A DNA stretch of 64,000 nt from Weissella paramesenteroides ATCC 33313 (GTDB lineage: Bacteria > Bacillota > Bacilli > Lactobacillales > Lactobacillaceae). The notes below the pieces were generated by a model. It was not told the origin of the DNA. It did not search any database and saw only the letters and a program-made list of their open reading frames with translations. Shown here piece after piece: positions 35,579 through 45,012 of this stretch (the stretch's first letter is position 1; every line of letters starts with the position of its first letter). A program made the translations under genes and the position numbers. The DNA lies in NCBI RefSeq assembly GCF_000160575.1, contig NZ_GG697129.1, positions 501,349-565,348 of the forward strand. The letters run 5' to 3'.

Positions 35579-36580
35579 TTAATTCTCAGAAAATAGCTGA
35601 TCATCAATAACAACAATCGTTTTCTCTCTAACACCCATTTGTTGCTCAAATAATAAGTCAATTAATTCTTCACCATTAATTAACGTAATGAGGTTAGCTC
35701 CCTGACGTGAACGATTAACAGCATCTTTCGTATATGTGGATGTTGTTACAAAAATACCACGGTCCGCATTGTTACCGCTGATTGTTCCCGCAAAATTACT
35801 GATATCCGGACCGGTAACTTGACCTTTAGCAAAACGCTTTGTTTGTAGAACCACCTTATATGTCAATAATTCAGGTGTACGTAAATAACCAATCCCATCA
35901 ATACCACTATCACCTGATTTTGGTGTTAAAGCCATTTCAATACCAATCTTACGAAGTAGATTAACAACTAATTCTTCAAATTTATAAGGATTCATATTTT
36001 GTAATTTACGCAGTAACTCTTTACGCCAAACTTCGTCCTCATCAACTTCCGTCATTTCGCCATCACTGGTTACATCAGCATTAACACTCGTTTCTTCCTG
36101 TGCCGCTTGTTTAGCAGCCTTTTTCTGCTTCCGCTTCTTTGCCTTTGTTTCTTCCCAGACAGGTATCGATTTTGAGTAAACATCTTCCCATATATCAAAT
36201 GTTTCCCAATTGATACGACGGCCTTCATCCGTTAATTCCCAAACTCCTCTGGTAGGTGAAGTTAGTAGTCCAGCTCTTTTTAAATTAGACATTGCAAACT
36301 GTTGATGTAGATTTAATACACTGTAGCCAGAATCACCAGTTGCTTCACGTTCTTCTTGAGTATAACAATCATACTCACTCGCTTTCTCTTTAACTAATTT
36401 TGCCTTAGTTGGACCGCCAAATTCCTTTAAAGCTTTAATAATGGCAATTGCTGAAATTTTTTCAATTTGTGATGACTCAGCATTAAAATAGGAGATCCAA
36501 GATTTCGGCATCTTTACCTGTTTTGAATCTACTTTTCTATCCAATCCAAATTTATCTGCCCATACATTATTTACTACCAT
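35579..36580 (-). CDS. mrr: Mrr-family restriction endonuclease
   Basis: The 333-residue protein has an N-terminal winged-helix half (DNA recognition) and a C-terminal Mrr_cat domain: FEELVVNLLRKIG, SGDSGIDGIGYL and LQTKRF, the D..QxK form of the PD-(D/E)xK nuclease site. Mrr enzymes cut DNA carrying foreign methylation. A low-complexity basic/acidic linker (KAKKRKQKKAAKQAA) joins the halves. It is the outermost gene of the defence island. The start has a weak site; the ATG at 36580 fits. Confidence 0.85.
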   Translation of the reverse strand: MVVNNVWADKFGLDRKVDSKQVKMPKSWISYFNAESSQIEKISAIAIIKALKEFGGPTKAKLVKEKASEYDCYTQEEREATGDSGYSVLNLHQQFAMSNLKRAGLLTSPTRGVWELTDEGRRINWETFDIWEDVYSKSIPVWEETKAKKRKQKKAAKQAAQEETSVNADVTSDGEMTEVDEDEVWRKELLRKLQNMNPYKFEELVVNLLRKIGIEMALTPKSGDSGIDGIGYLRTPELLTYKVVLQTKRFAKGQVTGPDISNFAGTISGNNADRGIFVTTSTYTKDAVNRSRQGANLITLINGEELIDLLFEQQMGVREKTIVVIDDQLFSEN

Positions 36581-36737
36581 ATCATTATCTCATTTCATTC
36601 ATAATCAATTACAATAATTATACTACGACTGAAGTATAGCTATTTTATAGTGTGACTAATTACAACTAGTCTGCCTTGCAAAAAATTCTAAAACTTGTTT
36701 ATTGCTTTATTAGCAAATAGTTCTGATTATTAAGTTG

Positions 36738-36756
36738 CCTTACTAAATCAGTAAGG
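36738..36756. promoter_or_regulatory. Inverted repeat upstream of the recombinase gene
   Basis: CCTTACT AAATC AGTAAGG is a perfect 7-bp inverted repeat ending about 15 bases before the ribosome binding site. It could be an operator controlling recombinase expression. Confidence 0.4.
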
Positions 36757-36780
36757 TAATACTTTTCAGGAGGTGACCTT

Positions 36781-37710
36781 ATGTCACAAAATAACACGTT
36801 ACTTTTTCATGACTACTATCACCAATGGATGAAGCTCTACAAGGAGGGGGCTGTTCGGAAAATAACTTATGCTAAATATCAACAAACTCACAAACAACTC
36901 AGAAAATTGGTGCCTAATTTACGATTATGTGATTTAAACCGACAAGTCTATCAGGAACTTTTGAATTTATATGCTGAGACGCATGAAAAGCAAACTGTAT
37001 TAGACTTTCACCATCAAGTTAAATCCGGCATTTTAGACGCTTTAGAAGAAGGGTTGCTAACTATTGATCCAACTAGAAAAATTGTTATAAAGGGTACCGT
37101 GACACAACAGCACAAAATTAAGTATCTCAATCAACAAGAACTAACAAAGCTTCTTGCACAGCTGACCCTCGGTGATGAACTCTCATTAGACTATTTCTTT
37201 CTACTGATTGCCAAAACCGGTTTACGTTTTAGCGAGGCATTAGGTATCACACCCAATGATTTTGACTTATCAAGATTAACCTTATCAGTCAATAAAACTT
37301 GGGACTATAAATCTGCCAAGGGGCAATTTACACCAACTAAAAACACCGCATCAATGCGGAAAGTACCAATAGATTGGCAAGTTGCAATGCAGTTTGCACA
37401 ACTAATAAAAGATTTACCAAAAAATCAGCCAATCTTTATCACACCTGGTAAAAAATTCTACAATGAAACCGCTAATGACAAGCTTGCTCGTTATTGTAAG
37501 CGAGCAGGTATTCCCGAAATTAGCGTTCACGGGCTACGCCATACACATGCATCGTTGTTACTCTATGCTGGTGTCTCAATTGGCTCCGTTGCTCAACGTT
37601 TAGGTCACTCAAATATGAACACAACCCAACGAACCTATTTACATGTTATCCAAGAATTAGAAAACGCTGATACCGATAAAATCATGCGCTACTTAACAAC
37701 ATTAATGTGA
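36781..37710 (+). CDS. Tyrosine recombinase of the hsdS inversion system
   Basis: The 309-residue protein has an N-terminal SAM-like core-binding domain (about residues 8-95) and a C-terminal catalytic domain with Arg149 (TGLRFSEAL), Lys187, His250 and Arg253 (HGLRH), His276 (LGHS) and Tyr286 (TQRTYLH). CAGGAGGTGA precedes the ATG. It is located beside inverted hsdS fragments, the same layout as the hsdS recombinases of streptococcal ivr loci. It is not accompanied by other phage or ICE genes, so DNA inversion of hsdS is its likely task. Confidence 0.85.
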   Translation: MSQNNTLLFHDYYHQWMKLYKEGAVRKITYAKYQQTHKQLRKLVPNLRLCDLNRQVYQELLNLYAETHEKQTVLDFHHQVKSGILDALEEGLLTIDPTRKIVIKGTVTQQHKIKYLNQQELTKLLAQLTLGDELSLDYFFLLIAKTGLRFSEALGITPNDFDLSRLTLSVNKTWDYKSAKGQFTPTKNTASMRKVPIDWQVAMQFAQLIKDLPKNQPIFITPGKKFYNETANDKLARYCKRAGIPEISVHGLRHTHASLLLYAGVSIGSVAQRLGHSNMNTTQRTYLHVIQELENADTDKIMRYLTTLM

Positions 37711-37779
37711 TTTAACAAATTTTATTATAAAAGTATTGATTAAGATCATGTGTTATCAAAATACAGCATGGTCTTTTCT

Positions 37780-38352
37780 TTAATTTAACGCCGATGGTGG
37801 ATGAAATCGCAGCGATAAGGTACTGTTTTGGTCAGGAGCGAAAAGGATAGTTGTTCGCTGGTTGACAGTGATGAGATTATCAAGTGATAAAAAAAGCTGT
37901 CCTATTTTCATCTGTTCATCTTCATTTCTGGCAATTCTAAATTCAGTAGCGGATACATTATTCCAATCCGATCGTGGCATTTTTGTTCCAGTAGTCATAT
38001 TGGCTACAACTTTATATCTAGGGCTCTGAATTAGACTAAATATAAATTTAGGAGAGATACATGGAGCTGCTCTTAATACCCAAAAATCACCTATTGCAAT
38101 ACCTTGAAATGTTGCAAAAAACCAATTATTTAGATATGGACGTAATTTTCCATAAAGAACATCATTTTTTTGAAAATAAATTCCCTTTCTAGAGTCACCT
38201 ATTTCAAATACGTCATTCTTTAATCGTCCCTCACCTGAAATAATATTTTCATATTCAATTCTAGGCAGTGTCTCTTTTCGACTTGTAGTAGACACACGAT
38301 TAACTATAGTTTTAAACTTACGCTTTTCCCAAGAGAATACCTCAAATCTTTT
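37780..38352 (-). pseudogene. hsdS: Silent hsdS fragment A (one target-recognition domain)
   Basis: On the minus strand a frame of 191 codons begins in a degenerate RFEVFSWEKRK (domain-start repeat, normally RFKGFTxxWEKRR), continues through a target-recognition domain (NRVSTTSRKETLPRIEYENI, TGTKMPRSDWNN) and ends in LDNLITVNQR. It then leaves the hsdS frame (TTILFAPDQN) and stops. There is no start codon or ribosome binding site of its own. The 31 bases coding LDNLITVNQR are identical at 37856-37886 and at 39762-39792 in the expressed gene. It is a donor cassette. Confidence 0.8.
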
Positions 38353-38356
38353 TCAA

Positions 38357-38881
38357 CATTTTGTAAATGCTTGGGAAAAGCGTAGGTTAATAGATAATAC
38401 AAAATTAATTACAAAGGGAACCACTCCAAAAGATAAGTCAGGTGTGGGAAATGTAAATTTTATTAAAGTTGAAAATTTGTCTAATAACCAAATATATCCT
38501 GTTCAAAAGATTTCTCAAGAGGAACATGATAGTTATCTAAAGCGATCTCGCCTCCAAGCAAATGATATTTTATTTTCAATAGCAGGAACTTTAGGTCGCA
38601 TTGCTATTGTCGGCTCCTCCTTACTGCCCGCAAATACAAATCAGGCTTTGTCAATTATTCGTGGATATGATTTCGATAGTGACTTTTTGATTACGTCACT
38701 TAGTGGCCATGTAGTTGCTGAGTACATTAGAAAGAACCCAACTGTTGGTGCTCAGCCTAACCTGTCTCTTGAACAAGTTGGAAACTTAATAATTAGTTCA
38801 CCAATTGAAGAAGAACAAGAAAAAATTGGTTCTTTTTTCAAACTATTAAATCATCTAATAACTGTCAACCAAGACAAGTGA
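38357..38881 (+). pseudogene. hsdS: Silent hsdS fragment B (inverted target-recognition domain)
   Basis: On the plus strand, opposite to the expressed hsdS, 174 codons run from FVNAWEKRRLIDNT through a target-recognition domain (GNVNFIKVENLSN, LFSIAGTLGRIAIVG, NPTVGAQPNLSLEQVG) to FFKLLNHLITVNQDK and a TGA. No promoter or start is seen. The 17 bases at 38369-38385 (GCTTGGGAAAAGCGTAG) are an exact inverted copy of 39642-39658 at the start of domain 2 in hsdS, in the same reading frame. Confidence 0.85.
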
Positions 38882-39658
38882 TTATATTTTTGAAAAAATT
38901 AATTTTTTCATTTACGCTCTAAAAAAGCCATCAGAGTTAACTGATGGCATACTAAAATCATTGTATTAAAATATAAACAATTCACAAAAGCAATTAATTA
39001 TTTTTCTTTAAAAATCAAACCATTAAAAAATATTACTGCACTGACTAGAATACATAACCATTTTGAATTTTATTTATATAAACATTTTTTGAAGCAACGC
39101 CTTTTTCTCTTTTTTTAACAAATCTACCTTACGCTGGTTGACAACTATGAGATTATCTAAGAGTCTTAGTAAATCAACAACTTCATCCTGCTCTTTTTGA
39201 CTCGGTAAATTAAATTCAAATTTTGATAAATTCGGCCAACTAATTCCAAAGACTTTTAAACCTGTACCAGTTCGGTATCCAAAATGCTTAAAGTTGCCAG
39301 TATGGAGCAAATGATACAAAAATGTGGCATTGGTGGCTTGTGGACGTAAGGCAATTGTATGTAATCCTGCAACTAAGTTTTCATCTGGTAATGCTTGAAT
39401 AACAGCAGGTGAAGCAATCCCTTGATAATCCTCAGAAGCATCTGCCACAATAAGATCATTTACTGACAATGTATCATATTGATTGGGTTTAATATTTGGT
39501 AAAACAGATTTTTTATTAATAATGTCTGCTATGCCAGTATGAATATCACCATAATGAATATACTTATAACCCGTACTTTCGTTACACTCCACATCATGAG
39601 ACAACGAATAAGACTTGACCTTATTAACCACATCACCCAATCTACGCTTTTCCCAAGC
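38369..39658. repeat. Invertible segment bounded by 17-bp inverted repeats
   Basis: GCTTGGGAAAAGCGTAG (38369-38385) and its exact reverse complement CTACGCTTTTCCCAAGC (39642-39658) face each other. Inversion would replace target-recognition domain 2 of hsdS by fragment B in frame. A 15-bp version lies at 40248-40262 (start of domain 1) and a 14-bp version at 38320-38333 (fragment A). Confidence 0.8.
38928..38949 (-). terminator. Terminator after hsdS, inside the invertible segment
   Basis: GCCATCAG and CTGATGGC pair around AGTTAA; on the minus strand the hairpin is followed by TTTTTT. It ends the hsdR-hsdM-hsdS transcript in the present orientation and would be flipped with the segment. Confidence 0.7.
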
Positions 39659-40306
39659 GTCAGTAAATCCCTTAAATCGTAATTCAGGATTATTTTGTCC
39701 ATTTTTAGGAAATAATTTTTGCAAATATCCAGTTTTCTTCTTCTTAAGTAAATCTACCTTACGCTGGTTGACAGTGATGAGATTATCAAGTGTTTCAAAA
39801 AAATCTCCTATTTTATCTTGCTCTCTTGCGTCTGTAGGTTTTTCAATCAAATAATTTGATATATCTAGAGGGGTAATTCTTTTTTGACTATTAGATGTTC
39901 CTGATGAAATATTTTCCATAAATTTTGTGGATTTATCAGATAATAGAAGTTGCTTTAAAAAAGATAATTTCAGACTCTCAGATGTAAATGGCATAAACTC
40001 ACTGGATGACACTGCATTATTTCCTGCTCGTTTTACATACCAAACTCGTTTTTGGCGAACATTCAACTTATTTATAAGTAAGACATTGTCACCTATTTGT
40101 AATCGATTACTGTGAATTGTTGACCCTAAAACAATATTTGGAGTTTTATTATTATCATATGCAGGCATACTATATTCAGTAAATAGTGTATTAGGTGTTT
40201 TCTGTGGATCTACAGAGACTCTTCTAAAGTCTCCCATACTTTTTAATCTACGCTTTTCCCAATCGTCCGTGAATCCTTTAAATCTTAGCTTTGGTTGCAT
40301 CCCCAT
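39074..40306 (-). CDS. hsdS: Type I restriction-modification specificity subunit
   Basis: The 410-residue protein has two target-recognition domains, each starting with a RFKGFTD(D/A)WEKRRL repeat (residues about 8 and 212) and each ending in a LDNLI(T/V)VNQRKVDLLKK helical spacer (residues about 171 and 376). This is a full-length HsdS that gives the enzyme its bipartite recognition sequence. The ATG at 40306 overlaps the hsdM stop (TAATG). The two domains share DNA repeats with silent fragments A and B downstream, so its specificity should switch. Confidence 0.92.
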   Translation of the reverse strand: MGMQPKLRFKGFTDDWEKRRLKSMGDFRRVSVDPQKTPNTLFTEYSMPAYDNNKTPNIVLGSTIHSNRLQIGDNVLLINKLNVRQKRVWYVKRAGNNAVSSSEFMPFTSESLKLSFLKQLLLSDKSTKFMENISSGTSNSQKRITPLDISNYLIEKPTDAREQDKIGDFFETLDNLITVNQRKVDLLKKKKTGYLQKLFPKNGQNNPELRFKGFTDAWEKRRLGDVVNKVKSYSLSHDVECNESTGYKYIHYGDIHTGIADIINKKSVLPNIKPNQYDTLSVNDLIVADASEDYQGIASPAVIQALPDENLVAGLHTIALRPQATNATFLYHLLHTGNFKHFGYRTGTGLKVFGISWPNLSKFEFNLPSQKEQDEVVDLLRLLDNLIVVNQRKVDLLKKEKKALLQKMFI

Positions 40307-41859
40307 TATTCTTCACCTGTTTCTACTAACTCTGCTACCATTGCTTCGAATTCAGCCGTTAATTTAGCAATTTCAGCGTCTGTTTCTTCGATTTCCTTTT
40401 GTGTAGCGGCCAAGTCAATTGGTTCTTCTTCCTCAAAAGTGTCAACATAGCGGGGAATGTTTAAGTTAAAATCATTTTCGATAATCTCGTCACGACTTGC
40501 AAGGTGTGCATACTTTTCAACATCCTCGCGCTTATCATAAGTATCAACAATTCGCGCTAATTGTGTATCCGTTAAATTATTTTGATTTTTTCCTTTTTCA
40601 AAATCAGCTGACGCATCAATAAAGAAAACATCTTGATTGCTACGATTCTTTTTGAACACAAGTACCGTTGTTGGAATCGATGTACCAAAGAATAAGTTGG
40701 CTGGTAGACCAATAACTGCATCTAGCACATTATCTTGCTCGATCATGTAACGACGAATCGTACCTTCGGCTGCACCTCGGAATAGGACACCATGAGGCAA
40801 TACAACAGCCATTGTTCCTGTTACATTTAAGTGTGCCAACATGTGTTCAACGAAGGCAAAATCGGCCTTAGACTTAGGAGCAGTTTTACCGTATTTACGG
40901 AAGCGTTCATCGTCCAACTTACCATCTGTGTTCCACTTTGCAGAGTAGGGTGGGTTAGCAACAACAGCATCAAATTGTTGGCCTTCAAAATAATCATTTT
41001 CTAATGTATCACCCTGTTGCACGCTAAATTGATTGTAACTAACACCATGCATTAATAGATTCATACGGCCCAAATTATAAGTCGTACGGTTAAGTTCTTG
41101 ACCATAATAATTACCAACAGTAGCATAATCACCAATTCGCAACAAAAGTGATCCTGAACCCATAGTTGGGTCATAAACATTTTGCAATGTATCATGACCT
41201 TTAGTAACGATTTGTGCAAGTAATTTTGAAACTTGTTGTGGTGTGTAGAACTCACCTGCTTTTTTACCTGCATTTGCCGCAAATTGACCAATTAAATACT
41301 CGTAAGCATCACCTAAGACGTCAATTTGTACTTCATCATGGCCCATATCTAAATCGGCTAGATTCAACAAAACCTTCTGCATAAGGGCACTACGCTCAGC
41401 AACTGTGTTTCCTAAACGAGTTGAGTTAAGGTCTAAATCATCAAATAAACCACGGAAATCTTCTTCTGACTCCTCACCAATCGTTGATGATTGAACAGCA
41501 TTAACTGCTGTCTGTAACTTTTCAACATCAAAACGGCCAGCTTGTGCATCTGCCACCAATGTTTCAAACAAAAATTCTGGCGCAACAAAAAATCCCATCG
41601 CTTCCGTAATGTCATCAACCAAATCATCACGCATCTCATCATCAGCGTATGCTTCCGCAAATGTAATATCATCATTAACTAACAACTCTTTAACATAAGC
41701 CGACACGCCATCAGACAAAAATCTATAAAAAATTAGTCCTAAAATGTAATTTCTAAATTCACTGGCGTCCATATTACCGCGTAAATCATTGGCAATTGCC
41801 CATAATTTACGTTGTAACTCTGCTTGTTGTGTTGCTTGTACTGTATGTGTCTCTGACAT
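40306..41859 (-). CDS. hsdM: Type I restriction-modification DNA methyltransferase
   Basis: The 517-residue N6-adenine methyltransferase has the HsdM N-terminal helical domain, the SAM-binding motif DPTMGSGSLLLRIG (residues 230-243) and the catalytic NPPY (302-305). A glutamate-rich coiled C-terminus (residues 470-517) contacts HsdS. It forms M2S1 with HsdS and R2M2S1 with HsdR. Gene order R-M-S on the minus strand is a single operon. Confidence 0.95.
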   Translation of the reverse strand: MSETHTVQATQQAELQRKLWAIANDLRGNMDASEFRNYILGLIFYRFLSDGVSAYVKELLVNDDITFAEAYADDEMRDDLVDDITEAMGFFVAPEFLFETLVADAQAGRFDVEKLQTAVNAVQSSTIGEESEEDFRGLFDDLDLNSTRLGNTVAERSALMQKVLLNLADLDMGHDEVQIDVLGDAYEYLIGQFAANAGKKAGEFYTPQQVSKLLAQIVTKGHDTLQNVYDPTMGSGSLLLRIGDYATVGNYYGQELNRTTYNLGRMNLLMHGVSYNQFSVQQGDTLENDYFEGQQFDAVVANPPYSAKWNTDGKLDDERFRKYGKTAPKSKADFAFVEHMLAHLNVTGTMAVVLPHGVLFRGAAEGTIRRYMIEQDNVLDAVIGLPANLFFGTSIPTTVLVFKKNRSNQDVFFIDASADFEKGKNQNNLTDTQLARIVDTYDKREDVEKYAHLASRDEIIENDFNLNIPRYVDTFEEEEPIDLAATQKEIEETDAEIAKLTAEFEAMVAELVETGEE

Positions 41860-41891
41860 GAGGTTTCTCTTTCTTCCTGTTTTTTATCTAA

Positions 41892-44750
41892 TTAAACTAG
41901 TGTAAATCGCTGAATCGTTTCCTGGATAAAGCCTTTTAGTCGTTTCTTAATGTCTCGTTTTGCTTTAAATCCATAACCAGCATCATTCAAGTCTTTATTC
42001 ATTTCATTTTGGTCTGCTTGTCCATAGAACTGTGTATCAGCAATCTGTTTCTCAATAATATTTACTGGTAACTTCACATCCTCGGCGAATTCCGAAACCG
42101 CAACTTCACGTCGTTTAGCCAAATAGGCATTTAATGAATCTCCAATATTGTCGCCACTTTGTAATGTTGGTACCATTTCATCCAAGAATGCTGCAATCAA
42201 GTCCGCCTTAGATTTCAATTCATCAGTTGCTGCCTTGTCTAGCAAGCGCTTAATTTTGTTCACATCAGCTTGCCGACCGTCTTTATTATCAAGATTAATT
42301 GCTTTCACTAAATTCACGATATACTGCACATCAATACGATCGGTTGATAACAAATCAATTTGGAAATCAATATCTTCTAAAATAGATGTTTTATCTTTTT
42401 TCGGTCTAACACCTATCTGATGATAAACTTCCTGATATTTACCTTGAAATGATTCTAAATCTTGATCAGTAAAACTATCAACGTCCGACCATTCAAAATC
42501 GTCATAAACACGGATCTGGTTATAGGTACGCATTACATCACGAAAGGCGACCACAAACGTACTTAAAACATCTTCACCTTGATTGTATAGTTCGTCAACA
42601 TCTTGCGGTCTTTCAACAATTTTGTGGAGTTGCAAGACATGCTCATTCAGCTCACTCAATAATTCATCATATTGCTTAACATAGAAGGATGATTCATCAC
42701 CTGCAGAGAAGAGCGTAATCGCATCATCTGTTGCTTTCTTAAGGTTGCGGTAATTTACAATTGACCCAAATGGTTTTGTATCTTTCTCAACGCGATTAGT
42801 TCGTGAATAAGCTTGAATCAGACTATGCCACTGTAATTTTTTATCCGTATATAATACAGACAATCGAGGAGAATCAAATCCTGTCAAAAACATTCCGACA
42901 ACGATTAAAATATCAATATTTTCATCACGAGTTTGCGCATTATGATCTTTCATACGCTGTGAAATATCATTGAAGTAACCTTTAAAATCTTCAGTACTAA
43001 AATTAGTGTGATAAGTTTCATTATAATCTGAAATGACATGATCTAAACCATGACGAGAAGTATCAAAGGTTGAACCTTGATTATCTTGATTAGAATCCTC
43101 ATTTGCCGTCCAGGTAAATACAGTTGTCACTTTTAGGTCACTATGACTAGCCTTGATTTTTTGTTGGAAAAGGGTGTAATAACGTAGAGCTATTTCCGTG
43201 TTTGGGACAGCTAAAATTGCATTGTAGGTACGCTTTTTCGTTTTATTATCATGATTTAACATGATATGGGTCACAATATGATCTAACCGTTCTTCGCTCT
43301 CCATCGCTTCCCGCGTATCAATACCCGCAACATCTTCATCACTGATATTATCTTTACCCACAAGTGTGCTCATTTGTTCAACGTTAAAGCCTAGTACGTT
43401 GTGATCTCTAATTGCATCTTTAATTAAGTAACGATGCAATTCTTCATCATACAATGTTTCAGTCGTTCGTTTATCCGAACCGATATTTTGACTAAAAATA
43501 GGGGTACCCGTAAAGCCAAAATGTTGAGAATTTGCAAACCACTTATTCACATTCTTACGCATCTCACCAAACTGACTACGATGAGCCTCATCCTCAATAA
43601 AAATAACACGTTTATCATGATAACTAGTTAGTAATCCTTTATATTTTGGATTATTAACGGCATTATTCATTTTTTGAATAGTGGTAACGATCAACGCGTT
43701 ATCATGAGATTGCAGCTGCTTAACCAAACTACTGGTATTCGTTGTCAAATCCAAGGCTGTTTCACCCGGAATTGCAGTCATATATGAATTAAAATTTTTA
43801 GATGTTTGGATATCTAAATCACTACGATCAATTAAAAAAATGACTTTCTCAGCATCAGTATCACGTGCTAATAATTGACTTGCTTTAAACGAAGTAACTG
43901 TTTTCCCTGAACCAGTTGTATGCCACACAAAGCCGTTTTTATCAGGATGATCTTGTGCTTGCTTTATAATTGCTTCGACAGCATAGATTTGATAAGGACG
44001 CATGATCATTAAACGTTCCTTCGCCGAATCAAAGATTGTATATTTGGCAATCAGGCTATGCAAACGTTCCTTCGTAAAGAATGAGGCAGAAAATGCGTCT
44101 AAATCGTTCAACCAATTATTTTCTCGATCCGTCCAATAAAACATGAAGTTAGCATTTAAATCGCCATCTCCGTTCGCAAAGTAGCGCGTTTCACCACCAT
44201 TAGAAATAACAAATAATTGTACAAACCTAAATAGTCCACGCATACTTTCACTTTTATAACGTACGACCTGATTAAAAGCTTGTCGGAAATCTACGCCACG
44301 ACGTTTTAACTCAACTTGAACAATTGGTAACCCATTAATTAAGACTGTCACATCATATCTATTCTCATGCGTACCTGAAACCGTTATTTGATGGGCAACC
44401 TCATACTGATTATTTTCAAAATGCAATCCATCAAAAATAGTTAAATAAACAGTTTCATCATTGTCACGCTGAATACTAATTTTTCCCATCGGATTAGCAT
44501 CTGAACCACGTAATTGACGCGCAATTTGATAATGTGACTTTGCACCAACTAATTCATTCAATACACGTTTAAACTCAGAATCCGTTAAACGTTCATGTTG
44601 TAAATTTTCAATATTCTGTTCGTCTAAAGTTTGACGAAAATGTGATAATAAGCTCATTTCATCAGGTAAGTTAACGGTTTTATAGCCCAAACCATTAAAT
44701 CGCTGTACTAACTTATTCTCTAAAACTTGTTCTGATTCATGCTCACTCAT
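41892..44750 (-). CDS. hsdR: Type I restriction enzyme R subunit
   Basis: The 952-residue protein starts at the ATG at 44750 with GAGGGTGG upstream; an upstream in-frame ATG at 44774 has no site. The N-terminal PD-(D/E)xK nuclease has Asp133 and ELK (Glu147, Lys149). The motor has Walker A GSGKT (280-284), DEAHR and later helicase motifs (VVGMFLTGFDSP). It translocates DNA and cuts unmethylated targets at distance. Complete; it is 32 bases upstream of hsdM. Confidence 0.95.
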   Translation of the reverse strand: MSEHESEQVLENKLVQRFNGLGYKTVNLPDEMSLLSHFRQTLDEQNIENLQHERLTDSEFKRVLNELVGAKSHYQIARQLRGSDANPMGKISIQRDNDETVYLTIFDGLHFENNQYEVAHQITVSGTHENRYDVTVLINGLPIVQVELKRRGVDFRQAFNQVVRYKSESMRGLFRFVQLFVISNGGETRYFANGDGDLNANFMFYWTDRENNWLNDLDAFSASFFTKERLHSLIAKYTIFDSAKERLMIMRPYQIYAVEAIIKQAQDHPDKNGFVWHTTGSGKTVTSFKASQLLARDTDAEKVIFLIDRSDLDIQTSKNFNSYMTAIPGETALDLTTNTSSLVKQLQSHDNALIVTTIQKMNNAVNNPKYKGLLTSYHDKRVIFIEDEAHRSQFGEMRKNVNKWFANSQHFGFTGTPIFSQNIGSDKRTTETLYDEELHRYLIKDAIRDHNVLGFNVEQMSTLVGKDNISDEDVAGIDTREAMESEERLDHIVTHIMLNHDNKTKKRTYNAILAVPNTEIALRYYTLFQQKIKASHSDLKVTTVFTWTANEDSNQDNQGSTFDTSRHGLDHVISDYNETYHTNFSTEDFKGYFNDISQRMKDHNAQTRDENIDILIVVGMFLTGFDSPRLSVLYTDKKLQWHSLIQAYSRTNRVEKDTKPFGSIVNYRNLKKATDDAITLFSAGDESSFYVKQYDELLSELNEHVLQLHKIVERPQDVDELYNQGEDVLSTFVVAFRDVMRTYNQIRVYDDFEWSDVDSFTDQDLESFQGKYQEVYHQIGVRPKKDKTSILEDIDFQIDLLSTDRIDVQYIVNLVKAINLDNKDGRQADVNKIKRLLDKAATDELKSKADLIAAFLDEMVPTLQSGDNIGDSLNAYLAKRREVAVSEFAEDVKLPVNIIEKQIADTQFYGQADQNEMNKDLNDAGYGFKAKRDIKKRLKGFIQETIQRFTLV

Positions 44751-45012
44751 TAGCCCACCCTCTATAAAATGCATATACTATTAATCAAAATTATACTACT
44801 TTTACATCCTTGAAACCGCATATTTAGCAAGCCTTTTGGCGATATTTTCCTATCTCAAATCTGCAATTTCTCAAAACAAATTCAAACAAACCTCTTTACT
44901 TACAAAAAGTAAGTGTTAAACTAGAATTTGTTCGTTAATTGAACACAACCAGGAAAATAAAACTAAGAACGATTTTATACCGCTCTTTCAGATTTGAAAG
45001 GAAGTATTTGCC

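Noticed and set aside
36781..37710. Recombinase as prophage or ICE integrase
   Set aside because: No phage, conjugation or attachment-site features surround it; the adjacent inverted hsdS repeats explain its presence better.
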